Positions 50,746-58,877 of a stretch of DNA of 64,000 nucleotides are shown piece by piece. The stretch comes from Oscillospiraceae bacterium. GTDB taxonomy: Bacteria > Bacillota > Clostridia > Oscillospirales > Oscillospiraceae. The notes beneath the pieces are model-generated. The model did not search any database. It was not told where the DNA came from and worked only from the letters and a program-made list of their open reading frames with translations. Each line of letters starts with the position of its first letter. Within the stretch, counting starts at the first letter, position 1. Both the position numbers and the translations under genes were made by a program. The stretch lies in the NCBI GenBank assembly GCA_017428565.1, contig JAFRQP010000020.1, forward strand, positions 18,516 to 82,515. Direction: 5' to 3'.

Positions 50746-51411
50746 ATGAGCATGTTGGAACAGCTGCGGGAGAAAAATCCCGGCCTGCCGCTCTATCGCG
50801 TGGAGGATGCGGCCTTCGCCCCCTACGGGCGGGTCCTGGGCGGCGCGGACGCCGCCCTGTCCGCGGCCCTGGCCGCCACGGAGCTGCCCGCGGAGGGAAA
50901 TCTGTACCGCGCATCAGTCCCGGAACTGGAGGCGCTGCCGATCACGGCGCGGATCCGCCGCCTCGTCTTTGGGGAGATGGAGACCCAGGCGGGCTTCTGC
51001 AACGGCCGGGGCTTTACCCTCAACGCCCTGGAATACCACAAGTGCAGCGAGCTGAACTACAGCACCACCGGCCTGGTGCTGCTGCTGGCCCTGCCGGGAG
51101 ACCTGGAGGGGGACAGTCTGGACGCCGGGCGCATCCGGGGCTTCTACCTTCCGCCGGAGACCCTGGTGGAGATCTATCCCCGGGTGCTGCACTTCGCCCC
51201 CTGCCGGGTGCGGGAGACGGGCTTTACCTGCCTGGTGGTGCTGGAAAAGGGCGTCAACGCCCCGCTGGAGCAGGTGGATCCCGCCGCGGCCGGGGAGGAA
51301 AAGCTGCTGTGGATGCAGGGCAAATGGCTGCTCTGCCACCCGGACTCGCCCCAGGCCCAAAAGGGCGCCTACGTCGGCATCCGGGGCGAGAACCTCCGCC
51401 TGGAGATCTGA
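50746..51411 (+). CDS. DUF4867-like cupin-type protein
   Basis: The 221 residues look like a beta-rich cupin-type protein (NALEYHKCSELNYSTTGLVLLLALPGD, then IYPRVLHFAPCRVRETGFTCLVVLEKG). I assign it to DUF4867 with moderate certainty. As I recall, this family occurs in Firmicutes sulfoquinovose loci (SftX). EYHKCSE could hold metal-binding His and Glu. ATG 50746 has AAGGAG upstream. It is the last gene before a strong terminator. A role in isomerising or stabilising the sugar substrate is speculation. Confidence 0.7.
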   Translation: MSMLEQLREKNPGLPLYRVEDAAFAPYGRVLGGADAALSAALAATELPAEGNLYRASVPELEALPITARIRRLVFGEMETQAGFCNGRGFTLNALEYHKCSELNYSTTGLVLLLALPGDLEGDSLDAGRIRGFYLPPETLVEIYPRVLHFAPCRVRETGFTCLVVLEKGVNAPLEQVDPAAAGEEKLLWMQGKWLLCHPDSPQAQKGAYVGIRGENLRLEI

Positions 51412-51420
51412 AAAACAACG

Positions 51421-51461
51421 AAAAAAGCCGCGCAGAGGAGCGTTCCTCTGCGCGGCTTTTT
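51421..51461 (+). terminator. Terminator of the sulfo-sugar operon
   Basis: AAAAGCCGCGCAGAGGA / TCCTCTGCGCGGCTTTT stem with T-run, bidirectional; also ends the convergent protease gene. Confidence 0.92.
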
Positions 51462-51472
51462 ATGTTGTGCGT

Positions 51473-53404
51473 TCATCGGGTCCTTGTGACGGTGACGATG
51501 GCGGTGGCGGTCTCCGGGTCGTAGTGCTCCACCCGGAGGCTGTAATCCAGCGTGCCGCCGTTATTCATCCGCGGCGCGTTGGGGAAGGCCTCGGCGCAGC
51601 GGGTCATGCTGAATTCCTCCCCCGGGCCGAAGAGGTCGTTCACGCAGACGGGGGTGTAGATCGCCCAGGAGATGGGGGTGGAGAGCCGGAACTTGGAGCT
51701 GCCGTCGGCGGGGATCCAGTCGATCATGTGATAGAAGCGAGAGTCCCCCGGAAGCAGCGGCTCCAGGCCGTTGGTGTTATAATATGCCGTGATCAGGCGG
51801 GCACCCGGATCGTCCAGCGCGGTCTGCATCTCCTCCAGCGTGAAGGCGGGGAAGTAGCGGGAGCCGGAGCCATCTGGCTCTTGCCGCGCCATGCGGCTGT
51901 CCACGTGATAGACCCGCACGCCGCCTTGACTCTTGGGCGTGGCGCTGCGCACCAGGCGCGGCTCCGTCAGCAGCGCCCAGTCGTAGCCGTTGGCGCCGAT
52001 GGGGGCCAGCACGTCCACCAGGATATACTCGTCGAAGGGCGTGCCGTTCCAGCCCAGGGACGTGGGGATCAGCAGGGGCTGGTCGGGGCTCAGCTTCAGA
52101 GTGACCTGCTCCGTCCCCTCCTCAATCAGCCAGGGCTCCACCCAGCCGCACAGGAAGCGGGAATAGGGGTTCCAGTCTCCCATGTCGTTGGACTGCATGT
52201 CGAAGCAGCCCAGCGCGTCGATGATGCTGTCCTCGTAGGGGTAGAAGTCGTAATAGTCCATCAGGCCGAACACGTGCCCCAGCTCATGGATCAGCACCCG
52301 GGCGCCGGTGCCCTGGGCGCAGGGCTCCAGCGGCTCTGACAGCAGGGCAGCGCTCATTTCGACGAAGAGCCGCATTTCCGGCCGCTCCGGATTGGGCTTG
52401 TTGGACATGGTGCCCATGGAGCCGCCGCCGAAGGCGTAGTATTCGCCGCCGTCGCCCACGGTTTTCGTCACGTCCTCGCCGGAGAGGAGGACCACGCCGT
52501 CCACGTAGCCGTCGCCGTCCCGGTCCAGCTCCTTCGGGTCCCCCTCGAAGGCCGCAAGGCCCTGGCGGAAGACGGACTGATCATAGTCGTAGCCGCCGTC
52601 CCAGGTCTTCCGGTACAGCTCCGCGGAGCTGAGCCCGGGATCCAGATAGACGAAGTGAAATTCCAGCTCCACGGCCCCACAGGAATTGTAGTGATAGTAG
52701 GCGGCGGCGGAGCGCAGCTCATCCTCCCGGCCGTAGTCCCCGCAGAAGAGATCCTCAAAGGCCGCCCGGTCCAGCTCCGGCCCGTCGGTGCAGGCGACGT
52801 AGATCACCAGCACGGCGTTGACGCCGGTGGATTGGAAATTCTCTTCCTCCAGGTCGGAGAGGGTGAGCAGAGGCTCCGCCCGGGGCGCGGCGTCCGTATA
52901 CAGGGCCCGCAGGGTCAGATCCTCCGTCACCGGGTTCGCGGCGAAGTCCCAGGCGGGGCCGTAGTCCCCGGCAAACCAGCCCTCCAGCTGGCGGCTGCCG
53001 CTCTCCGCCGCGGCGGGCTCGGCCAGCAGGGCGCCGTCCTGTGCCACCAGCAGACGGGAGCTCTCCCCGTCCTCCAGGCGCACCAGATGGCAGCCGGCCT
53101 CGGCGTATTTGCCGCAGTTGACCCAGCCGGCTTCGGTTTTGAGCCAGCAGCTCCCCTCGGCGGCGTCCAGATAACAGTCCCCCGCCGCGCCCGAGGCCTC
53201 CTCCGGCGCGCCCTCGCCGCTTAGGGCGGGCTCGCCGCCGCACTGGGAGAGCCAGGCGGCGAAGTCCGGCGCGGGCGCCGGCGTCGGGCTCGGCGCGGGG
53301 GTCTCTGTTGCCTCCGGAGCGGCCGGGGCCGGTTCTGCGCCGCCGCAGGCGGAAAGGCCCGCCAGCAGGGCCAGGATCAGCAGAATGCTCAGCGTTCTTT
53401 TCAT
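51473..53404 (-). CDS. Secreted lipoprotein with M6-type metalloprotease domain
   Basis: The 643-residue protein starts with a lipoprotein signal (MKRTLSILLILALLAG, lipobox LSAC, Cys near residue 20). A Pro/Ala-rich linker follows, then a peptidase domain with HELGHVFGLMDYYD at about 375-388, the HExxHxxGxxD zinc motif of M6 (immune inhibitor A-like) proteases, and DMQSNDMGDWNPYS as Met-turn region. It would be a cell-surface endopeptidase. ATG 53404 has AGGAGC upstream. It follows the GH13 gene by 29 bases, so both are probably one operon. Confidence 0.87.
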   Translation of the reverse strand: MKRTLSILLILALLAGLSACGGAEPAPAAPEATETPAPSPTPAPAPDFAAWLSQCGGEPALSGEGAPEEASGAAGDCYLDAAEGSCWLKTEAGWVNCGKYAEAGCHLVRLEDGESSRLLVAQDGALLAEPAAAESGSRQLEGWFAGDYGPAWDFAANPVTEDLTLRALYTDAAPRAEPLLTLSDLEEENFQSTGVNAVLVIYVACTDGPELDRAAFEDLFCGDYGREDELRSAAAYYHYNSCGAVELEFHFVYLDPGLSSAELYRKTWDGGYDYDQSVFRQGLAAFEGDPKELDRDGDGYVDGVVLLSGEDVTKTVGDGGEYYAFGGGSMGTMSNKPNPERPEMRLFVEMSAALLSEPLEPCAQGTGARVLIHELGHVFGLMDYYDFYPYEDSIIDALGCFDMQSNDMGDWNPYSRFLCGWVEPWLIEEGTEQVTLKLSPDQPLLIPTSLGWNGTPFDEYILVDVLAPIGANGYDWALLTEPRLVRSATPKSQGGVRVYHVDSRMARQEPDGSGSRYFPAFTLEEMQTALDDPGARLITAYYNTNGLEPLLPGDSRFYHMIDWIPADGSSKFRLSTPISWAIYTPVCVNDLFGPGEEFSMTRCAEAFPNAPRMNNGGTLDYSLRVEHYDPETATAIVTVTRTR

Positions 53405-53433
53405 GGTCACAGCTCCTCTCGCGGTTCCGGTGC

Positions 53434-54717
53434 TCAGAGCCGGAAGATGGCCGGGCGGCCGGAGCACAGCAGCTCCCTGCCCCGCACCGGCACGGGCTCG
53501 CCGCCCAGCAGGTTTTCATAGACCCCGTCGGGGATCTCCAGCCGCCCCTCCAGCTTCACGGCCCCGGGCGCGGCGTCCAGGGAGAAGACCCCGGCGCAGC
53601 CGCCCCGCCGCAGCACGGCGATGCGCTGTTCGTCGTCGGCCTGGCCCCAGAAGGCGTCCTCCGGGGCAAAGCAGCGCTTCTTGATCTCCCCCAGGCGGCG
53701 CAGCAGGGGGCTCAGGTCCTTTCCGGTGTCCCGGTTGATGGGCTCCTGCTCGAAGAGGCTGGGGAGATGCTCGTCCGCCCACTCCTGCCCGGCGTAGAGC
53801 AGGGTCGTCCCCTTGAGGAAGTAGAGCAGCGCCGTGTAATTGACCAGGGCCTCCCCGTCCCGGATCACGGAGGCGATGCGGGGATTGTCGTGGTTTTCCA
53901 GGCAGCGGAGCTTGTTGTAGTTGGCGGGGAAGACCGCCTCCTGATACTCCAGCAGGTCGATCCACTGGGACAGGGGCGCGGATTTCCGCAGCACCTTGTC
54001 GGAGACCTCCCGGATGTCGTAGTCGTATTCCAGGTCGAAGGCCTCATAGGCCTCCGTGTCCCGCATGGCGTTGAAGCCCAGGCGCCTTGCCAGGGCCGCA
54101 AAGCTGCGGTGCACGGTCTCGGCCAGCCAGATGCAGTCCGGGTTCACCTCCGCCACGGCGGCCCGGGCGGCCCGCCAGAAGTCCAGGGGCACCAGAGAGG
54201 CCACGTCGCAGCGGAAGCCGTCCACGATGCCGGCCCAGAAGCGCAGGCTCTCGATCTGGTAGTCCCAGAGGGCGCTTACCCGGTAGTCCAGGTCGATCAC
54301 GTCCGCCCAGTCCCCGAACTTGTTGCCGGGCTTGCCGCTTTCGTCCCGGTAGTAGAACTCCGGGTGCTCCCGGAAGAGCACCGCGTCCGGGGACGTGTGG
54401 TTGTACACCACGTCGATCATCACCTTCATGCCCCGGGCGTGGATCTCGTCCACCAGGGCGCGAAAGTCCTCCGTCGTGCCGTAGGCCGGGTTCACGCTGC
54501 GGTAATCCCGGTTGGCGTAGGGGCAGCCCAGACTGCCCTTTTTGCCCTCCACGCCGATGGGGTGGATGGGCATGAACCAGATGATGTCCGTCCCCAGGGC
54601 CCGGATCCGGTCCAGGTCGGGGATGACGGCCCGGAAGGTCCCCTCGGGGGTGTGGGCGCGGACGTAGATGGAATAAATCACCTGCAGCTGCAGGCGGGGG
54701 TCCGTGTTCTGTGCCAT
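53434..54717 (-). CDS. GH13 alpha-amylase family glycosyl hydrolase
   Basis: The 427-residue (beta/alpha)8-barrel enzyme has all four GH13 regions: I DVVYNHTS (about 100), II GFRCDVASL with the nucleophile Asp (about 178), III WLAETVH with the acid/base Glu (about 205), and IV LENHDNPR (about 280). A short C-terminal beta domain closes it. There is no signal peptide, so it is cytoplasmic, like maltodextrin-degrading or glucan-remodelling GH13 enzymes. ATG 54717 follows GGAGGATC. Specificity is not predictable by eye. Confidence 0.9.
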   Translation of the reverse strand: MAQNTDPRLQLQVIYSIYVRAHTPEGTFRAVIPDLDRIRALGTDIIWFMPIHPIGVEGKKGSLGCPYANRDYRSVNPAYGTTEDFRALVDEIHARGMKVMIDVVYNHTSPDAVLFREHPEFYYRDESGKPGNKFGDWADVIDLDYRVSALWDYQIESLRFWAGIVDGFRCDVASLVPLDFWRAARAAVAEVNPDCIWLAETVHRSFAALARRLGFNAMRDTEAYEAFDLEYDYDIREVSDKVLRKSAPLSQWIDLLEYQEAVFPANYNKLRCLENHDNPRIASVIRDGEALVNYTALLYFLKGTTLLYAGQEWADEHLPSLFEQEPINRDTGKDLSPLLRRLGEIKKRCFAPEDAFWGQADDEQRIAVLRRGGCAGVFSLDAAPGAVKLEGRLEIPDGVYENLLGGEPVPVRGRELLCSGRPAIFRL

Positions 54718-54793
54718 GGCGATCCTCCTTTTTTTGGGGCATGCTGCGGCGAAACTTTTTGCGGCGTTTCGCCGTCTGATCCGTGTTATCCTC

Positions 54794-54821
54794 ATTATAA
54801 AATACGGTCCGGAAAAGTCAA
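54794..54821 (-). promoter_or_regulatory. Promoter of the GH13-protease operon
   Basis: On the minus strand TTGACT, 16 bases, TATAAT, about 75 bases before the GH13 start codon. Confidence 0.75.
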
Positions 54822-54858
54822 GAACGGCCTGCGGAGTGCGATTTGCCCCTTCCCGGAC

Positions 54859-54887
54859 TGTACAAGGCGCGAAAAGCATGCTATAAT
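54859..54887 (+). promoter_or_regulatory. Promoter of the YGPP-repeat peptide and radical SAM genes
   Basis: TGTACA, 17 bases, TATAAT, with an extended TG before the -10 box; 35 bases before the start codon. Confidence 0.75.
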
Positions 54888-54921
54888 CAACAAAACAGCA
54901 TCCCGAAAAGGAGGCTATTCC

Positions 54922-55260
54922 ATGAAGAAAAAACCGATCAAGCTGGCCAAGCGGGTAGGCGCCTGCGTAGGCGCGGCGGCGGTCTCGGCCACCATGCTCA
55001 CCGGCTGCAACTGGTTTCACCCCGACCGCGACGAGGTGGAGACCGTCTACGGCCCGCCCCCCGATTGGGAGGACGACTACCGCCCCGGGGACGACGAGCC
55101 CGTGGACGTGTACGGCCCGCCCTCGGACTGGGATATTTACGATCCTGCGGAGGACGAGCCCGCGCCGGTCTACGGCCCGCCTGAGGACGACTATGACCCG
55201 GCGGACGATCCCGTGGAATGCATCTACGGCCCGCCGGAGGACCTGGGCTGGGACGACTGA
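54922..55260 (+). CDS. YGPP-repeat lipoprotein-like peptide, candidate radical SAM substrate
   Basis: The 112-residue protein starts with a basic, hydrophobic leader (residues 1-30) with a lipobox-like MLTGC (Cys near 29). The rest is four repeats built on VYGPPxDW-type units (VYGPPPDW, VYGPPSDW, VYGPPEDD, IYGPPEDL), spaced by 18-23 residues and separated by acidic, Asp/Pro-rich linkers. The next gene, 12 bases on, is a radical SAM/SPASM enzyme. That arrangement is typical for ribosomal peptides whose core residues are cross-linked by the enzyme. ATG 54922 follows AAAGGAGG. Assignment as substrate is inference. Confidence 0.8.
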   Translation: MKKKPIKLAKRVGACVGAAAVSATMLTGCNWFHPDRDEVETVYGPPPDWEDDYRPGDDEPVDVYGPPSDWDIYDPAEDEPAPVYGPPEDDYDPADDPVECIYGPPEDLGWDD

Positions 55261-55272
55261 GGTGAGACCGGG

Positions 55273-56343
55273 ATGAAAAGCATCAAGGAACGGCATCTGG
55301 ACCAGATGGAGGCCTACGTCCGCACCCTCTACGGCAAGCCCCAGCTGCGCAACCTCTTCCTGGAGCTGACCCTGCAGTGCAACGAGCGCTGCTTCCACTG
55401 CGGCAGCTCCTGCACGCCCCAGAAGCCGGAGGATCTGCTCACGCTGGACGAGTACAAGGCCATCCTGGACCAGGTGAAGGAGGACTTCGACCTGAAGCGG
55501 GTGCAGCTCTGCATCACCGGGGGCGAGCCCCTGCTGCGCCCGGATTTCTTCGAGATCCTGGGCTATGCCCATGAGCTGGGCTTTCACTGGGGTATGACCA
55601 GCAACGGCATCCTCATCACCAAAGAGGTGGCTCACAGGCTGGCGGAGGCCGGCATGGGCACGGTCTCCATCTCCATCGACGGCCTGCGGGAGACCCACGA
55701 CAAGCTGCGGGGTACTCCCGGCGGCTACGACCTTGCCATGCGGGGTATCCGGAACCTGATCGACGAGAAGGCCTTCCACGCCATTCAGGTGACCACCGTG
55801 GTGAACCACGAGAACATCGGCGAGCTGGACGAGCTCTTTACCATCATGGACGGGCTGGATATCGACTCCTGGCGGGTCATCAATCTGGAGCCCATCGGCC
55901 GGGCGCTGGACTGGCCCAGCCGGATGCTCACTGACGAGGATTACCGGCGCCTCTTCTCCTTCATCCGGGACAAGCGACAGCAGGGCTACCCCGTGACCTA
56001 CGGCTGCAGCCACTACCTGGGCCCGGCCTGGGAGCGGGAGACCCGGGACTGGTACTGGATCTGCGGCGCGGGGGTCTACGTGGCCAGCATCATGGCCAAC
56101 GGGGACGTGGGCGCCTGTCTGGACATCGAGCGCCGGCCCGAGACCATTCAGGGCAACATCCGGGAGAGCCGCTTCAAGGACCTGTGGGAGAATCGCTTCG
56201 AGCTTTTCCGCCGGGATCTCTGCGAAGGTTCGGAATTCTGCGCCGGCTGCGAGCACGCCGGCCACTGCCGGGGCGACGCCCACCACAGCTGGAACTACGA
56301 CAAGAACGAGCCCATGCTCTGCTTCAAAAATCTGCTGTTTTGA
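55273..56343 (+). CDS. Radical SAM/SPASM peptide-modifying enzyme
   Basis: The 356-residue protein has the radical SAM cluster motif CNERCFHC (about 36-43), the SAM-binding GGEP (about 85) and SISIDG. A C-terminal SPASM region at about 258-340 has CGAG, GACLDIE, CEGSEFCAGCEHAGHC as auxiliary cluster ligands. SPASM enzymes act on peptides (cross-links, epimers) or proteins. It lies in an operon with the YGPP-repeat peptide. ATG 55273 has GAGGTGAG upstream. A terminator follows 18 bases after the stop. Confidence 0.92.
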   Translation: MKSIKERHLDQMEAYVRTLYGKPQLRNLFLELTLQCNERCFHCGSSCTPQKPEDLLTLDEYKAILDQVKEDFDLKRVQLCITGGEPLLRPDFFEILGYAHELGFHWGMTSNGILITKEVAHRLAEAGMGTVSISIDGLRETHDKLRGTPGGYDLAMRGIRNLIDEKAFHAIQVTTVVNHENIGELDELFTIMDGLDIDSWRVINLEPIGRALDWPSRMLTDEDYRRLFSFIRDKRQQGYPVTYGCSHYLGPAWERETRDWYWICGAGVYVASIMANGDVGACLDIERRPETIQGNIRESRFKDLWENRFELFRRDLCEGSEFCAGCEHAGHCRGDAHHSWNYDKNEPMLCFKNLLF

Positions 56344-56360
56344 GCAATACACAAATTAAT

Positions 56361-56401
56361 CGGCTCCTCACGATCGCGCAGGTCGTGAGGAGCCGTTTTT
56401 T
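56361..56401 (+). terminator. Terminator of the radical SAM operon
   Basis: CGGCTCCTCACGA / TCGTGAGGAGCCG with TTTTTT following. Confidence 0.92.
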
Positions 56402-56411
56402 GCCGCCGGGG

Positions 56412-57857
56412 TCACAGCAGGCACAGAAAGCTCAGGCTGAGGGCGGAGAACATGAGCCAGGCGCGAAAGCTCTTTTTCCCCGTGAGCAGCGTCCAGAGCG
56501 CGGCCAGACAGCCAGCGAAGAGCACGCAGACCAGCCAGGTGCTCTGCAGCCGCAGAGGCGTGAAGCCGAAGCAGTCGATATACAGGGCCAGCTTGGAGAA
56601 GGCAACCACCGCGAAGAGCAGGCTCTCCGCCAGCAGGATCAGACAGAGGATCAGAGTCGGCCGGTGTTCCCGGACCGGGCGGCGGCTCACCCGGGTCACC
56701 AGCCAGAGCAGGACGAAGTTGATGCCCATGACCCGGCAGAGCTCAAAGAAGCCCTGGCGCGCGTACTCCGACACGATGAAGCCCTCCGGCAGGCTGCGGG
56801 TAAAGGCGCCGAAGAGATAGCGGCTCTGCACCGCGAAGAACAGCAGGTACAGCAGGCAGAAGGCCCCCGTCAGCACCGACCAGACCAGGTTCGGCACCTT
56901 GCGCAGGCGCTCCAGCCAGCGGCAGAGCTCCTCGCCCCGCTGTCGGAGCTTCTCCGGCTCCTCCCGTCCGGCGCCGGCCAGCAGACCGAAGAGGAACTGA
57001 CCCACCGGCAGGCTCAGCAGGAAACGGTAGAGGCAGGTCGGGTCCTCAAAGCGGAACCAGTCGCCCACGCGGCCTATCAGCTTGCCGAAGCCGGCGTCCG
57101 CGTCGCTCAGCAGGGAAACGGCCAGGGCGAAGAGCGACAGGGCCACCAGCAGCGCCAGCATCGACCAGAGCAGGGTGATCCCCTTTACCCTGCGGCGGCT
57201 GCGGAGGGGCCGGCCGACGGCGAAGATCACCGTGCGCAGCCGCAGGTAGAAGTGCTTGAAGGGGATGAGCAGGAAGCCGTGCAGGGCGTCCAGAGGCAGA
57301 AGATGGCCGCTTTTTCCCTCGCTGAGCCGTCCGCTGCGGCTCAGCACCCACCACATAGCGGCCAGGTGCAGGAACAGGGGCAGCAGCAGAAAGGCCCCCT
57401 CGCCCCAGACGGCGTCCCGTTCCAGAAGGATGCCCGCCAGGATCAGCCCCATGCAGCCCAGCCATACCCAGCTCTCCCGGGGACGCTTCACGTCCCGGAA
57501 CAGCAGCTCCGCCAGCGCAACGAAGCCCAGCGTAAAGACCAGGGACCAGACCGGCCGGCCGCCGTCGTCGGCTCCGCCCAGAAACAGCGTGCTGCTCCAG
57601 AGATAGATCCAGGCCAGCACGTAGCTGACGAAGGCGGCGATGATCTCCCGGCGGGAGGCGGAGAAGGCTTTGGAGGCCGGGAGGGGGGAGGCGGCGGGCG
57701 CCGCAGCCTCCGGCTGCGCGAGAGGCGTCCCACAGGCGATGCAGAAAGCGGTGCCGGGCTCGGCCACAGCCCCGCAGAGGGGGCAGCGCCCGGGCGAAAA
57801 GGGCGCAGAAATTTCTCCGGCGGGCGCGGAGCCCCCCGGCAATGGGTGTTCGTTCAT
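56412..57857 (-). CDS. Membrane protein with N-terminal zinc ribbon (DUF4173/DUF4153-like)
   Basis: The 481-residue protein has an N-terminal zinc ribbon (CPLC at 25-28 and CIAC at 39-42), an Ala/Pro-rich linker, and about 12 hydrophobic helices from residue 70 on. The helix arrangement and the stretch PNLVWSVLTGAFCLLYLLFFAVQSRYLFG resemble DUF4153/DUF4173 proteins of unknown function. ATG 57857 lies after AAAGGAG. It is convergent with the radical SAM gene. Function unknown. Confidence 0.78.
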   Translation of the reverse strand: MNEHPLPGGSAPAGEISAPFSPGRCPLCGAVAEPGTAFCIACGTPLAQPEAAAPAASPLPASKAFSASRREIIAAFVSYVLAWIYLWSSTLFLGGADDGGRPVWSLVFTLGFVALAELLFRDVKRPRESWVWLGCMGLILAGILLERDAVWGEGAFLLLPLFLHLAAMWWVLSRSGRLSEGKSGHLLPLDALHGFLLIPFKHFYLRLRTVIFAVGRPLRSRRRVKGITLLWSMLALLVALSLFALAVSLLSDADAGFGKLIGRVGDWFRFEDPTCLYRFLLSLPVGQFLFGLLAGAGREEPEKLRQRGEELCRWLERLRKVPNLVWSVLTGAFCLLYLLFFAVQSRYLFGAFTRSLPEGFIVSEYARQGFFELCRVMGINFVLLWLVTRVSRRPVREHRPTLILCLILLAESLLFAVVAFSKLALYIDCFGFTPLRLQSTWLVCVLFAGCLAALWTLLTGKKSFRAWLMFSALSLSFLCLL

Positions 57858-57879
57858 ATGAAATTCTCCTTTCCGTATT

Positions 57880-57942
57880 GGCCCCCTTGCCGAAAGGGGG
57901 CTGTCAGCCGCCGTCTCACGGAAGGCGGATGACTGGGGGATA
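57880..57942. repeat. Palindromic intergenic element, copy 2
   Basis: Inverted copy of 48001-48063 (starts GGCCCCCTTGCCGAAAGGGG, ends GGATGACTGGGGGATA), with the same internal dyads. Confidence 0.8.
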
Positions 57943-58031
57943 TTCCTTGTTCTTCGTATCCCCGCGCCCGTGTGCCGCCGAGCCTTGCTCGGCGCTGCGG
58001 GGCATCTCCTCGGGCAAGGAGGGCCTTGAGG

Positions 58032-58259
58032 TCAGTGATCTCCTTGCCCGGGGGCGTCGTCGATAAATTCCAGCAGATCCCCGGGCTGGCAGTCCAGCTC
58101 ATGGCACAGGGCCATCAGCGTGGAAAAGCGGATGGCCTTGGCCTTCCCGGTCTTGAGGATCGACAGATTGGCGGGGGTGATGCCGATGCGCTCGGCCAGA
58201 TCGCCGCTCTGGATTTTCCGGCGAGCCATCATCACATCCAGGTTGACGCGTATTTCCAT
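58032..58259 (-). CDS. XRE/Cro-type helix-turn-helix regulator (YozG-like)
   Basis: The 75-residue protein is nearly all helix-turn-helix domain: MMARRKIQSGDLAERIGITPANLSILKTGKAKAIRFSTLMALCHELDCQPGDLLEF. Such short XRE proteins often pair with DUF2975 membrane proteins, as here: the DUF2975 gene ends two bases before its ATG 58259. Together they may form a membrane-linked regulatory pair; the signal is unknown. Confidence 0.92.
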   Translation of the reverse strand: MEIRVNLDVMMARRKIQSGDLAERIGITPANLSILKTGKAKAIRFSTLMALCHELDCQPGDLLEFIDDAPGQGDH

Positions 58260-58260
58260 A

Positions 58261-58713
58261 TCAGATCATCAAATCCAGTTCGTTTTTCATTTCCAGGGCC
58301 TTTTGGAACACGTTGCGGACGATCCGCACGATCAGCGCCATGAAGCCCGCCGCAGCCACCGGGATCAGAAACGGCGTATAGACCACAACGCCCATGGCGC
58401 AGATGAAGGCCGCCGCCGCGCAGCACAGACTTACCCGCTGCAGCAGACGGATGTTCGCCTCGGTGAAGACCTGGCCCCGACCCAGATTCCGCAGCAGCTT
58501 CCACATGGACCAGAGCAGGATCCACCCGAACACGCTGCACAGATACAGCGCGATCAGGATCCCCAGGCTGTTCTGCCGCGGCAGATGCCGCAGATTGCCG
58601 AACCAGCGGACGATCCACCAGCCGCCGATGTCCAGCGCGGCCAGCAGCCCCGCGAAGATCAGCACGCCCAGCTTGGAGAACAGAATACTTTTGCTTTTCA
58701 GCCAATCCTGCAT
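58261..58713 (-). CDS. DUF2975 family membrane protein
   Basis: The 150-residue protein has four membrane helices (about 10-30, 45-68, 90-112, 118-142) and the DUF2975 pattern with GRGQVFTEANIRLLQRV between helices two and three. The gene is upstream of and coupled to the XRE regulator gene. ATG 58713 has AGGAGGGAG upstream. Function unknown. Confidence 0.87.
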   Translation of the reverse strand: MQDWLKSKSILFSKLGVLIFAGLLAALDIGGWWIVRWFGNLRHLPRQNSLGILIALYLCSVFGWILLWSMWKLLRNLGRGQVFTEANIRLLQRVSLCCAAAAFICAMGVVVYTPFLIPVAAAGFMALIVRIVRNVFQKALEMKNELDLMI

Positions 58714-58826
58714 CTCTCTCCCTCCTATCTGCCGCAAGCATAGCACAGGAAACATCGTTTGTCAACGATAAAATATCGAAAAACAATAAATACGCATACC
58801 GGGGGAGGGTCAGCACGGCAGAAAAG

Positions 58827-58863
58827 AGAAAGCAGAGCGAAGCTTCGCTTTGCTCTGCTTTCT
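58827..58863 (-). terminator. Terminator of the oxoamine synthase gene
   Basis: AGAAAGCAGAGC / GCTCTGCTTTCT stem with an inner GCGAAGCTTCGC dyad, 15 bases past the stop. Confidence 0.75.
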
Positions 58864-58877
58864 GTATAGATGGGGGT

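Noticed and set aside
53434-56352. An apparent 972-residue protein reading from the radical SAM region into the GH13 gene
   Set aside because: Only the last 427 residues are GH13. The upstream part is antisense to the radical SAM and YGPP genes. A promoter and a ribosome binding site directly before ATG 54717 give the real start.
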